From Chloroflexota bacterium (lineage in GTDB: Bacteria > Chloroflexota > Dehalococcoidia > UBA2979), in assembly GCA_947470025.1 (NCBI GenBank), contig CANIRU010000010.1, positions 1 through 38,000 of the forward strand: a DNA stretch of 38,000 nt, given 5' to 3'. Positions 24,890 through 33,653 of the stretch are shown piece by piece (the stretch's first letter is position 1; every line of letters starts with the position of its first letter). The translations under genes were made by a program, and so were the position numbers. The notes under the pieces are model-generated. The model ran no database searches and was not told the origin of the DNA. It worked only from the letters and a program-made list of their open reading frames with translations.

Positions 24890-25723
24890 ATGGCAGACAG
24901 CGACACGGTCCTCTACGAGCGCGAGGGCCGAGTGGCCTACCTCACCCTGAACCGGCCGGAGCGCCTCAACGCCTTCAACGTCGACCAGTGGCGCAGCCTG
25001 GAGGCGGGGCTCGCACGAGCGGGCGACGACCCCGAGGTGCGCATCATCATCATCCGAGGCGCGGGCCGGGCGTTCTCGGCGGGTGCCGACGTCCGCGCGA
25101 ACGAGGGCCGCAGCCCGGGCGAGATCGCCGCGACCGCGCACGCCGATGTCGTAGACGATGCCATTAGCCTCTACGGGACGATCGACCGCTACCTGAGGAT
25201 CTTCAACTTCCCGAAGCCGATCATCGCGCAGGTCCACGGCTACTGCCTCGGCGTCGCGACCCAGCTCGCCGTCATGTGTGACATCACCGTTGTCGCCGAG
25301 GACGCCCACATCGGCGTCCCCACCACCCCCCGCGGCGGCGGCTACATCAGCCCGATGTGGGCGTGGCTGATTGGTCCGAAGCGCGCGAAGGAGATGTCCT
25401 ACACCGTCGGCGGCAGCATCGACGGCATCACCGCCTCGCAGTGGGGCTGGGCGAACCGCGCCGTCCCAGCTGCCGACCTCGACGCCACGGTGCGAGAGAT
25501 GGCGACGAGAATGGCGAACCTCCCGTCGAAGTTCCTCCAGCTCAAGAAGTCGAGCATCAACCGCCAGATGGACATCCAGGGCTTCAGCGCCGCCATCCGC
25601 ACCGGCGCCGAGATCGACGCCCTGCTCCACTTCACCGACACCGCCCAGGTCGTCCGCAAGGCCGTCACCGAGCTCGGCCTCCGCGGCACCATCGAGGCGT
25701 TCAACGCAGGCACCCTGCTCTAG
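24890..25723 (+). CDS. Enoyl-CoA hydratase/isomerase family protein
   Basis: A 277-residue crotonase-fold protein. LTLNRPERLNAFN near 18-30, GAGRAFSAGADVRANEG near 57-73 (first oxyanion-hole segment) and KPIIAQVHGYCLGVATQLAVMCDI near 110-133 (second oxyanion segment) are typical. The usual catalytic Glu positions after HGYC are not obvious: the region reads GVATQLAVMCD, and further on VPTTPRGGGYISP replaces the common PExxLG. The reaction may therefore be isomerisation, hydrolysis or another crotonase chemistry rather than hydration. ATG 24890 has GAGGAG upstream; the longer track start is rejected. Confidence 0.87.
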   Translation: MADSDTVLYEREGRVAYLTLNRPERLNAFNVDQWRSLEAGLARAGDDPEVRIIIIRGAGRAFSAGADVRANEGRSPGEIAATAHADVVDDAISLYGTIDRYLRIFNFPKPIIAQVHGYCLGVATQLAVMCDITVVAEDAHIGVPTTPRGGGYISPMWAWLIGPKRAKEMSYTVGGSIDGITASQWGWANRAVPAADLDATVREMATRMANLPSKFLQLKKSSINRQMDIQGFSAAIRTGAEIDALLHFTDTAQVVRKAVTELGLRGTIEAFNAGTLL

Positions 25724-25925
25724 ACATTCGGCCAGATTCGGGGGGGGCAGCGCGACCCTACGGTCGCAGCCGGCGTCCGCCGGGAGTGTGAGGGGGGCAG
25801 CTCCTCACACCTGATTCCTCCCCTGCTCTCCCCCTCCCGCGCCGGGGGGGGCAGGGAGTGGGCCGCCCCACGCTGCGGCCTCGACAGGACTCGCCAGCCC
25901 CGAGGCCGCGCCCCGCAGCCCCCGA
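25724..25925. other. Hairpin-dense intergenic region between convergent genes
   Basis: Three separate perfect stems lie in 202 bases: GCGACC-ctac-GGTCGC at 25752-25767, GTGTGAGG...CCTCACAC at 25786-25810, and GCGGCCTCG...CGAGGCCGC at 25875-25909. The hydratase and GNAT genes converge here, so one or more should act as terminators. Poly-G runs of seven or eight bases also occur. Confidence 0.6.
25812..25858. repeat. C/G-run palindromic element, possible dispersed repeat
   Basis: A pyrimidine arm (CCCCTGCTCTCCCCCTCCCGCGCC) faces a purine arm (GGGGGGGGCAGGGAG). The style matches dispersed CCCTCxCCC/GGGxGAGGG intergenic repeats of high-GC bacteria and resembles the element at 33654-33690. Copy number elsewhere cannot be checked here. 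Confidence 0.4.
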
Positions 25926-26381
25926 CTACAGCACGAGGTCCATGTCCCGGTGCTCGATCCCCGCGTCGAGGTACACGGGCCCTCGTGCGACGTACCCGAG
26001 CCCCTCGTAGAACGGAATCGCGTGCGTTTGAGCCGCCAGCGTCACGCCGGGGAAGCCCAGCCCGCGTGCCGCATCCTGCAGCGCGCGCATGATCGTGGCA
26101 CCGTACCCTCGGCCGCGGTGCTCGGCCAGCACCGCGACGCGGCCGATGTGCGGGTACCCGCCGTCGTGCGTCGCCAGCAGCAGCCGCGCCGTCGCGATCA
26201 CCGTGCCGTCGAGGCGGCCGATCACCTGCAGCACGTCGGCGCGCACCCACGGCTCCGCGTCGAAGCGGTCGATCTCTTCCTCGACGGGCACGTGCTGCTC
26301 CTCGACGAAGACGCGCGTGCGCACGGCCAGCGCCGCCGCCAGCTCCGCGGGGGTGCCGACCCGGGTGACCTCGAACGCCAT
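25926..26381 (-). CDS. GNAT acetyltransferase, ElaA-like
   Basis: A 151-residue GNAT N-acetyltransferase. VRTRVFVEEQHVPVEEEID near 20-38 is the ElaA/YjcF-type N-terminal motif, and VAVLAEHRGRGYGATIM near 82-98 is the acetyl-CoA pyrophosphate loop (R/QxxGxG/A). IPFYEGLGYVARGP is the standard C-terminal motif. Substrate unknown. GGGAGACGTAC precedes the ATG. It is 20 bases downstream of the MFS gene and probably cotranscribed with it. Confidence 0.9.
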   Translation of the reverse strand: MAFEVTRVGTPAELAAALAVRTRVFVEEQHVPVEEEIDRFDAEPWVRADVLQVIGRLDGTVIATARLLLATHDGGYPHIGRVAVLAEHRGRGYGATIMRALQDAARGLGFPGVTLAAQTHAIPFYEGLGYVARGPVYLDAGIEHRDMDLVL

Positions 26382-26401
26382 GTACGTCTCCCAGGCCGAC
26401 G

Positions 26402-27703
26402 CTACCCGAGCAGGTCCGCGGCCGCCACGGGCGCGGGACGGCTCGGCGGGCGCAGGAACAGCAGCACGACCACCGCGCCGAACCCGGCGATCGCCGCGAA
26501 CGTCGCCAGTGGCAGCGAGTAGTCGCCGGTGCGGTCGTAGGAGTAGCCAAGGAACGGCGGCGCGAGCACCCCGACCGTCGTGAACGTGTTCATCATCCCG
26601 TTGATCCGACCGAACGAGCTGCGCCCGAACATGTCCCCGATAATCGAGAGGTTCGCGGGTGCCATACCCTCCTGAAACGCGACCAGCACGACGAAGAGCA
26701 GCATGAGCGCCCAGTCATCGGGCCCCACGAACAGCAGCAGGAGCATCGCGCACATGCTGCTGACGTGGCCGGTCGCCATCAGCGTGACCTTGCTCGTGCG
26801 GTCGGCCGCGTAGCCGATCGCCAGCAGCAGCCCACTCGCCACCACGGCCCACAGGCCGAGGTACCCCGCGCCCGCCGCCTGGCTCATCCCCTTCGCGACC
26901 ACGATCGGGATCAGCTGCCCCTGCACTGCGCCCGTCAATGATGTCCGCACCACCGTGCTGAACACGATGATCCAGTACGTGCGGGTGCGCATCCCCTCGC
27001 GGAGCGTGAAGTCGTGCGAGAGGTGAGGGGCCACCCGCGACGCGCCCGTCGCCCCCAGCGGCGGCTCCACCGCCCCATCCGGGCGCTGCCCGATTGCCTC
27101 CGGGGAGTGCTTCACGAACGCGGTCAGCGGCAGGACGAAGACGAGCACCGCGATCCCCGCTCCGACGGTCGCTGTCTGCCACCCGTACCGCGCCGTCGCC
27201 AGCGCGAGCAGCGGCACGAGGATCGCGCGCCCCGCGCGGATCGAGAACGAGAAGATGCTCAAGACCCTGGTGCGATGGCGCACGAACCAGACGTTCGCCA
27301 CCTGCTGCAGCGAAAACGCGAAGCCGATGTTGAACCCGACGGAGATCAGCCCCATATAGAGCAGCACGAACATCAGATAGTTGTCGACGAACGGCAGCAG
27401 CATCAGCCCCGTGCCGCCCATCAGGCAGCCGATCGTCATCAGCAACCGCGGCCCTCGACGGTCCAGCACCCACCCGGCCACCGGCCCGATCACGCCCGTC
27501 TCGAGCCGCGCAAGGGATAGCGCGAACGCCAGCGACCCGTGCCCCACCCCCAGCTGCGCCGTCAGCGGCAGGAACAGCACGGAGGACACGGCCTGGTTCA
27601 TCGAACCGAAGCCATTGATCACGGACCCGACGACGACGATTACCCAGCCGTAGTAGTGCCCGCCCGGCACGCGGACGGCGGTCTGGGTCGGACGGATCGC
27701 CAT
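26402..27703 (-). CDS. MFS transporter, monocarboxylate/oxalate-antiporter-like
   Basis: A 433-residue 12-helix major facilitator. GGHYYGWVIVVVGSVINGFGS near the N-terminus, GPVAGWVLDRRGPRLLMTIG near 75-94 (loop 2-3 motif) and a central hydrophilic loop around 200-230 fit the monocarboxylate porter/OFA-type group. Small organic acids are plausible substrates, but none is proven by sequence. The track start is replaced by ATG 27703, which has GAGGGAG upstream. It forms a two-gene unit with the GNAT gene. Confidence 0.87.
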   Translation of the reverse strand: MAIRPTQTAVRVPGGHYYGWVIVVVGSVINGFGSMNQAVSSVLFLPLTAQLGVGHGSLAFALSLARLETGVIGPVAGWVLDRRGPRLLMTIGCLMGGTGLMLLPFVDNYLMFVLLYMGLISVGFNIGFAFSLQQVANVWFVRHRTRVLSIFSFSIRAGRAILVPLLALATARYGWQTATVGAGIAVLVFVLPLTAFVKHSPEAIGQRPDGAVEPPLGATGASRVAPHLSHDFTLREGMRTRTYWIIVFSTVVRTSLTGAVQGQLIPIVVAKGMSQAAGAGYLGLWAVVASGLLLAIGYAADRTSKVTLMATGHVSSMCAMLLLLFVGPDDWALMLLFVVLVAFQEGMAPANLSIIGDMFGRSSFGRINGMMNTFTTVGVLAPPFLGYSYDRTGDYSLPLATFAAIAGFGAVVVLLFLRPPSRPAPVAAADLLG

Positions 27704-27819
27704 CGAGGCTCCCTCAACACGAAGTGACGCGTGGGCTCGCAACGCGCCGCACTATATCGGCATCGCGATTGTGATGCAGGACGCGTGGGAGGCCCGTCGG
27801 GGCGGCGTACGCTGGATGC

Positions 27820-28569
27820 ATGTTGCGTCGCGCCGCCGGGCTCCCCGCCCTCCTTCTGCTGGCATTCGCCCTGGGCTGCACCGCGGCGGACGCCCCGGCG
27901 GCCGAGACCCCGGCTGTGGCTCGGACCGCGACGCCGAACGCCACCGCGACCCCGACCGCCTCGAGTCCCACGCCCACCCCAACACCCGCGCCGGAGCGGC
28001 TCGATATCCGCGCGAGCCGCCTCGCCATCCCGTCGCTCGGCATCGACGCCCCGGTGCAGGACAGCCGGATCATCCCCGCCTCGACGTACCCGCCGACGCC
28101 CGGCTGCCCAGCGCCGCCTCCCGACGAGGAGACGTTCACCGTCCCGAACCAGGGCATCGCCACCCCCATCGAGGCGATCGATGGCCTGGAGAACCGGTCG
28201 TGGATCTTCGGGCACAGCCGCTGGCAGAACACGCCGGGGCTGCTCTACTCGCTGCAGGACATCAACCTCGGCGACGAGGTGTTCGTCGAAGGCACAGAGC
28301 GCACCTCAGGGGCGCGGGTTCCTCGTCGGCGGTTCGTCGTCGATGGCATCTACCTGACGGACATCGACTCCGGGGGCACGCTGGTCGGCGGCGAGATGCC
28401 CGCGAAGCCCACGGTGATCCTCCAGACCAGCGTGCGGGAGGACGGCGGGGGAAAGGCGTGGCTGCTCGACCAGCAGAAGGTCACCGCGAAGGCCCGCAAC
28501 CTGATCGAGGGCGATGTGAACGATCGCTGCAAGTACCTCCTGCTCTTCGTCTTCGCCCGCGCCTCGTAA
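27820..28569 (+). CDS. Sortase-fold lipoprotein lacking the catalytic cysteine
   Basis: A 249-residue exported protein. The signal LPALLLLAFALGC has a lipobox-like ALGC, so Cys20 may be lipidated. A Thr/Pro-rich linker follows to about residue 60. The rest resembles class D/E sortases: LAIPSLGIDAPVQ near 69-81, WIFGHSRWQNTPGLLYSLQDINLGDEVFV near 128-156 with the conserved GH histidine, and a beta strand TVILQTSV where active sortases have TLxTC. Cys is replaced by Ser, so transpeptidation is unlikely by the usual mechanism. The catalytic Arg position is unclear. It may be a degenerate or binding-only sortase. No clear ribosome site precedes the ATG. Confidence 0.7.
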   Translation: MLRRAAGLPALLLLAFALGCTAADAPAAETPAVARTATPNATATPTASSPTPTPTPAPERLDIRASRLAIPSLGIDAPVQDSRIIPASTYPPTPGCPAPPPDEETFTVPNQGIATPIEAIDGLENRSWIFGHSRWQNTPGLLYSLQDINLGDEVFVEGTERTSGARVPRRRFVVDGIYLTDIDSGGTLVGGEMPAKPTVILQTSVREDGGGKAWLLDQQKVTAKARNLIEGDVNDRCKYLLLFVFARAS

Positions 28570-28743
28570 AACTGTCCTGATCATGAACTGCCGCAGATCG
28601 TTAACTCTTCGTCGGTTCGGCCTGGGATACGATTCCCGTCCGCCCCTCCCTCCGGGGAGACCGGCGCGGCCACCGTTGCGTGACCACCACCGCGCCCTCG
28701 CAGGCTCGTCGATGCGACGAGTAGCCTCGACGGAGAACGCACC

Positions 28744-29598
28744 GTGACGCTGGCCCCTCCCGGCCCCGGCGCTCCTGACCCTCACAGCGGCACCGCCACG
28801 CCCGAGGATCGCCCGCCTCGACGCCACTGGCGCCTCGGCTGGCGGTGGCTCGCACCGCTGGCGCTCGGGATGCTCGGCTCGCTCGTCGGGCTGCTCTTGT
28901 TTACCTCGCTCCGCACGGAGCCGAGGCCGCTCACCCGGACGGACGTTCAGCACGCCGTCGCCACCGCCGTCGCGAAAGCCGCCGAGGCCCCCGCCCGCTC
29001 GACCGAGGTCTTCCGGGTGATCCTCCCATCGCTGGTCTACATCCGCACCGAGGGCAACGAGCAGACCTCCGAGGGCCAGGGCATCGGCACCGGCGTCATC
29101 ATCCGCGACGACGGCATGGTCCTAACGGCGCACCACGTGGTGCAGGGTGCGCGCCGCATCATCGTCACCTTCGCCGACGGGACCGAGTCGAGCGCGAAGC
29201 TCGTCAGCGCGATGCCGAACGACCTCGCAGTGCTGCAGGCTGAGAAGGGCCCCGAGCTCATCGTGCCGGCGGTCCTCGCTGGCGGCGCGACGGTCGGCGA
29301 TGAGACGTTCGCCGTGGGCAACCCACTCGGCCTCACGGCCTCGCTGAGCGCAGGTGTGATCTCCGGCCTCAACCGCACGATCCCACCCCGCCCCAATCGC
29401 GAGGCGCTGACGAACCTCATCCAGTTCGACGCGGCGGTGAACCCCGGCAACTCCGGCGGCCCGCTGCTCAACCGCGAGGGCCAGGTGATCGGCATCGTCA
29501 CGGCGCTCGCCAACCCGAACAACGAGCGTTCGTTCACGGGCATCGGCTTCGCCGTGCCGATCAGCGCCGCCGGCGGCGCGGGTACCCTGCCCCGATAA
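28744..29598 (+). CDS. Membrane-anchored trypsin-like serine protease (HtrA-like, no PDZ)
   Basis: A 284-residue protein with a cytoplasmic proline-rich N-terminus, one membrane helix (WLAPLALGMLGSLVGLLLF, about 35-53) and an extracytoplasmic chymotrypsin-fold domain. The triad is complete: His131 in LTAHHVV, Asp160 in PNDLAVL and Ser237 in NPGNSGGPL. Compared with DegP/HtrA it ends right after the protease core, without any PDZ domain; FTGIGFAVPIS is the normal last strand, then AAGGAGTLPR. Probably an envelope quality-control or processing protease. GTG 28744 has GGAGAA upstream. The next operon starts 46 bases later on the same strand. Confidence 0.88.
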   Translation: MTLAPPGPGAPDPHSGTATPEDRPPRRHWRLGWRWLAPLALGMLGSLVGLLLFTSLRTEPRPLTRTDVQHAVATAVAKAAEAPARSTEVFRVILPSLVYIRTEGNEQTSEGQGIGTGVIIRDDGMVLTAHHVVQGARRIIVTFADGTESSAKLVSAMPNDLAVLQAEKGPELIVPAVLAGGATVGDETFAVGNPLGLTASLSAGVISGLNRTIPPRPNREALTNLIQFDAAVNPGNSGGPLLNREGQVIGIVTALANPNNERSFTGIGFAVPISAAGGAGTLPR

Positions 29599-29644
29599 GC
29601 ACGAGGTACCACCCAGTACAGACGAGGTACAGAGGAGCGCGTTG

Positions 29645-30661
29645 ATGAGCATGTCCCCGAACCATCTGTCCCCCGACAGCCACCGCCCGATGGAGCAGGT
29701 GCTGTACGAGATCAAGAAGGTGATCGTCGGACAGGATGTGCTCCTCGAGCGGCTCCTCGTCGCGCTGCTCGCGCGCGGCCACGTGCTGGTCGAGGGCGTC
29801 CCGGGCCTCGCGAAGACGCTGGCGATCAAGACGCTCGCGGCGGCCGTCGGCGGCGACTTCAAGCGCGTGCAGTTCACTCCCGACCTCGTGCCCGCGGACC
29901 TCACCGGCACGCGCATCTACAACCAGCAATCCGGCGAGTTCCAGACCTCGCTCGGCCCGGTGTTCACCAACCTCCTCCTCGCCGACGAGATCAACCGCGC
30001 CCCGGCGAAGGTCCAGAGCGCACTCCTCGAGGTGATGCAGGAGCGCCAGGTGACGATCGGCCGCGAGACGCACCCCGTCCCCAACCCGTTCCTCGTGCTC
30101 GCGACGCAGAACCCGATCGAGTCGGAGGGCACCTACGCGCTGCCGGAGGCGCAGCAGGACCGCTTCATGCTGAAAGTGCTCGTCGGCTACCCGACGCAGA
30201 CCGAGGAGTTCGTGATCGTGGAGCGCATGACGCGCGCCATGGAGCACACGCAGCAGATCGTCGATGGCCCCGGCCTGCTCGAGTTGCAGCGCGCCGCCGA
30301 CAACGTGTACGTGGACCCCGCGCTGATGGAGTACGCCGTGAAGCTGGTGCGCGCGACGCGCGAGCCGGCGCTCGTCGGCCAGCCCGAGGTGGCCCGGCTG
30401 ATCGAGTTCGGCGCGAGCCCGCGTGCCTCGATCAACCTCATCCTCGCCGGCCGCGCGCTCGCCTTCGTCCGCGGGCGCGACTACGCGCTGGCGGCGGACG
30501 TGCGCGACCTGGCGTTCGATGTCATCCGCCACCGCCTCGTGCTGTCGTACGAGGCACTCGCCACGAACGTCAGCGCGGACGACATCCTCGAGCGGCTGTT
30601 GCCCGGCATCCCGCTCCCGGAGGCGTCGCTCATCGAGAGCCGCGCAGGAGCGCGCGCCTAG
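29645..30661 (+). CDS. MoxR-family AAA+ ATPase
   Basis: A 338-residue MoxR ATPase, a chaperone-like AAA+ that acts with VWA-domain partners in assembling metalloenzymes or envelope complexes. Walker A is GVPGLAKT near 46-53, Walker B LLLADEINRAPAKVQSALLEVMQERQ near 110-135, sensor 1 LATQNPIESEGTYALPEAQQDRF near 156-178. The C-terminal lid contains GASPRASINLILAGRALAF. ATG 29645 (GAGGAG upstream) is preferred to TTG 29642. It heads a four-gene operon with the DUF58 and two VWA genes. Confidence 0.94.
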   Translation: MSMSPNHLSPDSHRPMEQVLYEIKKVIVGQDVLLERLLVALLARGHVLVEGVPGLAKTLAIKTLAAAVGGDFKRVQFTPDLVPADLTGTRIYNQQSGEFQTSLGPVFTNLLLADEINRAPAKVQSALLEVMQERQVTIGRETHPVPNPFLVLATQNPIESEGTYALPEAQQDRFMLKVLVGYPTQTEEFVIVERMTRAMEHTQQIVDGPGLLELQRAADNVYVDPALMEYAVKLVRATREPALVGQPEVARLIEFGASPRASINLILAGRALAFVRGRDYALAADVRDLAFDVIRHRLVLSYEALATNVSADDILERLLPGIPLPEASLIESRAGARA

Positions 30662-30662
30662 C

Positions 30663-31574
30663 ATGGTCACCGCGCCCAGAAGCGGGACGGGGACGCCGAC
30701 GCCGGAGCAGGTGCTCCAGCGACTCGACTGGCAGGTCGTGCGGCGTCTCGACGGCCTCTTGCAGGGCGACTACCGCACGCTGTTCTACGGCGCAGGCGTC
30801 GACTTCGCCGACCTCCGCGAGTACCAGCCGACGGACGATGCGCGCTACATCGACTGGAACGTCACCGCGCGGATGAACATGCCCTTCGTGCGCGAGTACC
30901 TCGAGGATCGCGAGCTCACCGCGTGGATGCTCCTCGACCGCTCGCCCTCGATGGCGTTCGGGCCGGACACGCACACGAAGGGCCATGTGCTCACCGACGT
31001 AGTGACGACGCTCGCGCAGCTCCTGAGCCGTCGAGGCAACCGCGTCGGCGCAATCCTCTACAACAACGTCGTCGAGGAGACGATCCCGCCGCGGAGCGGA
31101 CGCCGCCACGTGCTGCGGCTGACCCACGAGCTGATGAAGCCACCCCCGCGCGACGGCACCGCGACCGACCTCGGCGGACTGGTCCGCGCCGGGCTCAACA
31201 CGATCAAGCGCCGCTCGCTCGTGTTCCTCGTCTCCGACTTCCTCGGCGAGGCGGGCTGGGAGCGCGCGCTGCCGCTGCTCGCGCGCCGTCACGATGTCGT
31301 CGCGATCCGCCTGTGGGACCCGCGCGAGGTCGAGTTCCCCGATGTCGGCCTGATCGTCCTCGAGGATTCCGAGACCGGCGAGCAGATCTCCGTGGACACC
31401 AGCGACCCAGTGCTGCGGCAGGCGCTCACCGCCTCGGCCCGCGAGCGCGAGGCGCGCATCGCCGCGGCCTTCCGGCAGGCAGGCGTCGAGGGCTTCGACA
31501 TCTCGACCGACGAGGATCTCGTCGGTGCACTGGTGCGGCTGGCCGCGCAGCGGAAGCAGCGAGTCCGTCGATGA
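30663..31574 (+). CDS. DUF58 domain protein (VWA-like)
   Basis: A 303-residue soluble protein starting one base after the moxR-like stop. GAGVDFADLREYQPTDDARYIDWNVTARM near 43-71 is the DUF58 signature, followed by a VWA-like domain with LLDRSPSM (DxSxS-like, the first Ser replaced by Arg-Ser spacing) and VFLVSDFLGE. DUF58 proteins are standard partners of MoxR ATPases. The stop overlaps the next gene start (ATGA), so translation is coupled. Confidence 0.9.
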   Translation: MVTAPRSGTGTPTPEQVLQRLDWQVVRRLDGLLQGDYRTLFYGAGVDFADLREYQPTDDARYIDWNVTARMNMPFVREYLEDRELTAWMLLDRSPSMAFGPDTHTKGHVLTDVVTTLAQLLSRRGNRVGAILYNNVVEETIPPRSGRRHVLRLTHELMKPPPRDGTATDLGGLVRAGLNTIKRRSLVFLVSDFLGEAGWERALPLLARRHDVVAIRLWDPREVEFPDVGLIVLEDSETGEQISVDTSDPVLRQALTASAREREARIAAAFRQAGVEGFDISTDEDLVGALVRLAAQRKQRVRR

Positions 31575-32569
31575 CGTTCACGTGGCCGCTGATGCTGCTG
31601 TCGCTGCTGCTCGTGCCCGCGCTCGTCGCCGCGTACCTGGTCGTGACGCGCCGCCGTGATGCCGCCGCGGGCGCGCTCGGCCTGCGCTTCACCGACACCA
31701 CGCCCCGCACGACCACCCGCCGAGGTCGCCTGCCTCGACGGCACATCGCGCCCGCGATCTTCCTGCTGGCAATCGCGCTGCTGCTCGCCTCGCTCGCGCG
31801 CCCGAAGGTCGTGCTCGCGCTCCCGCGCCTCGAGGGCACGGTGATCCTCGCGTTCGACGTGTCGACGAGCATGAAGGCGGACGACCTGAAGCCGACGCGC
31901 ATGGACGCGGCGAAGGCCGCCGCGAGCGCCTTCGTGAAGCAGCAGCCCTCGACGATCAAGATCGGCGTGGTCGCATTCAGCGACAACGCCTCCACGATGA
32001 TCCAGCCCAGCGACGAGAAGGACGAAGTGCTGCAGGCGATCGACCGCCTGTCGCCGCAGGGTGGCACGTCGATCAGCGAGGGCATGTTCGCATCGCTCGG
32101 CGCGATCGCGGGCAAGGCGATCCAGGTGCCCGAGAACGTGACCGAGGAGGACCTGGTGTCGATGGACATCGGGCACTTCGGGTCGGCGGTGATCGTGCTG
32201 CTGTCTGACGGCGAGCACACGTCGCGCGTCGACCCGCTGCTCGTCGCCGAGCTCGCATCGGGCGCGGGCGTCCGCATCTACCCGATCGGCCTCGGCAAGC
32301 CGCAGGGCGCCACCCTCACCGTCGATGGCTACCGCATCGCGACCGCGCTCAACGAGCCGCTGCTGCGCGGCATCGCCCAGACCACCGACGGCACCTACCT
32401 CCGTGCCGAGGATGAGGCGCAACTCGCGGAGACGTACAAGAAGATCGACCTGAAGCTCACGACCAGCGGCAAGGACTACGAGGTCACCTCGCTGTTCGCC
32501 GGAGCCTCGATGTTGCTGTTGTTCCTCGGATCGGTGCTGACGATCCGCTGGTTCGGACGGGTGCCCTAG
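31571..32569 (+). CDS. VWA-domain membrane protein, BatA-like (first copy)
   Basis: A 332-residue protein with two N-terminal membrane helices (about 5-25 and 60-78), a von Willebrand A domain and a C-terminal helix (about 305-325), the BatA/BatB layout. The metal-ion site is intact: FDVSTSM (DxSxS), a Thr in GGTSISEG and Asp in LLSDGEHT. It belongs with MoxR and DUF58 as an envelope complex that may bind partner proteins outside the membrane. ATG 31571 overlaps the DUF58 stop. Confidence 0.9.
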   Translation: MTFTWPLMLLSLLLVPALVAAYLVVTRRRDAAAGALGLRFTDTTPRTTTRRGRLPRRHIAPAIFLLAIALLLASLARPKVVLALPRLEGTVILAFDVSTSMKADDLKPTRMDAAKAAASAFVKQQPSTIKIGVVAFSDNASTMIQPSDEKDEVLQAIDRLSPQGGTSISEGMFASLGAIAGKAIQVPENVTEEDLVSMDIGHFGSAVIVLLSDGEHTSRVDPLLVAELASGAGVRIYPIGLGKPQGATLTVDGYRIATALNEPLLRGIAQTTDGTYLRAEDEAQLAETYKKIDLKLTTSGKDYEVTSLFAGASMLLLFLGSVLTIRWFGRVP

Positions 32570-32571
32570 CC

Positions 32572-33642
32572 ATGACGTTTGCCTGGCCCTACGCACTGGT
32601 CCTGCTCCTCGTGGCGCCGCTGTTGCTGGCGGTCTACCTGATCATGCTGCGCCGCCGCCGCCGCTTCGCCGTCAGCTACGCCAGCCTCTCCCTGATCCGC
32701 GAGGCGCTTCCGAAGCGCTCGAGGTGGCGACGCCGCATCCCGTTCGCGCTGCTGCTGCTGTCGCTCATGTTCCTCGCGGTCGCCGCGGCCCGCCCGCAGG
32801 CCGAGGCATCCGTGCCGATGAGCCGCACGACGATCATCCTCGCCCTCGACGTGTCCCGTTCGATGTGCTCCACGGACATCGAACCGAACCGGCTCGCTGT
32901 CGCGCAGCAGGTCGCGAAGACCTTCGTCGCGGATCAGCCCTCCGGCACGCGCATCGGCTTCGTCGCGTTCTCGGGCGGCGCGCAGCTCCTCGTCCCCCCG
33001 ACCACCGATAAGAAGCAGCTCACGACCGCCATCGAGACACTCACCGCGGGTCGAGGCACGGCTGTCGGCACGGCGCTCCTGCGCTCGATCGACGCGATCG
33101 CGAGCATCAATCCCAACGTCACACGCGTGGACGTCGATCCCGGCGGGGCGGCCGCCCGGTCGCTGCCGCCGGGGGGATACCAGCCCGACATCGTTGTCCT
33201 GCTGACGGACGGCGCGACGACCCAGGGTGTCGCCCCGCTGAAGGCGGCGCAGCAGGCCGTCGACCGCCGCCTCCGCGTCTACACCATCGGCTTCGGCACG
33301 CCCGAGGGTGGCCAGCTCGTCTGCTCTCGCGAGCAGCTGGGGACTGACGTGTTCATGCCGCAGTTCGGTGGCGGGGGCGCCGGCCGCTTCGGCGCGGACG
33401 GGCCACCTCGAGCCGCGTTGCGCATCGACGAGAAGACGCTGCAGGGGATCGCGGACCTGACCGGCGGCACCTACCACCGCGCCGTCGACGCCCCCCAGCT
33501 CGTCGAGGTCTTCCGCAACCTCCCCCAGCAGATCGTGCTCCAGAAGCAGCACATCGAGATCAGCTTCGGCTTCACCGCCATCGCCGCCGCGCTCGCCCTC
33601 GCCGCCACCGGCCTGTCGCTCGCCTGGAACCGCTACAGCTAA
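32572..33642 (+). CDS. VWA-domain membrane protein, BatA-like (second copy)
   Basis: A 356-residue paralogue of the preceding protein, two bases downstream. Same layout: helices near 5-25 and 55-73, VWA domain with LDVSRSM and LLTDGATTQ, and a C-terminal helix near 330-350. It differs by two extra segments: about 175-205 (VDPGGAAARSLPPGGY) and a Gly-rich insert near 262-285 (PQFGGGGAGRFGADG). The pair probably arose by tandem duplication and may form a heteromer. Confidence 0.9.
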   Translation: MTFAWPYALVLLLVAPLLLAVYLIMLRRRRRFAVSYASLSLIREALPKRSRWRRRIPFALLLLSLMFLAVAAARPQAEASVPMSRTTIILALDVSRSMCSTDIEPNRLAVAQQVAKTFVADQPSGTRIGFVAFSGGAQLLVPPTTDKKQLTTAIETLTAGRGTAVGTALLRSIDAIASINPNVTRVDVDPGGAAARSLPPGGYQPDIVVLLTDGATTQGVAPLKAAQQAVDRRLRVYTIGFGTPEGGQLVCSREQLGTDVFMPQFGGGGAGRFGADGPPRAALRIDEKTLQGIADLTGGTYHRAVDAPQLVEVFRNLPQQIVLQKQHIEISFGFTAIAAALALAATGLSLAWNRYS

Positions 33643-33653
33643 TCCGCCTGCTG

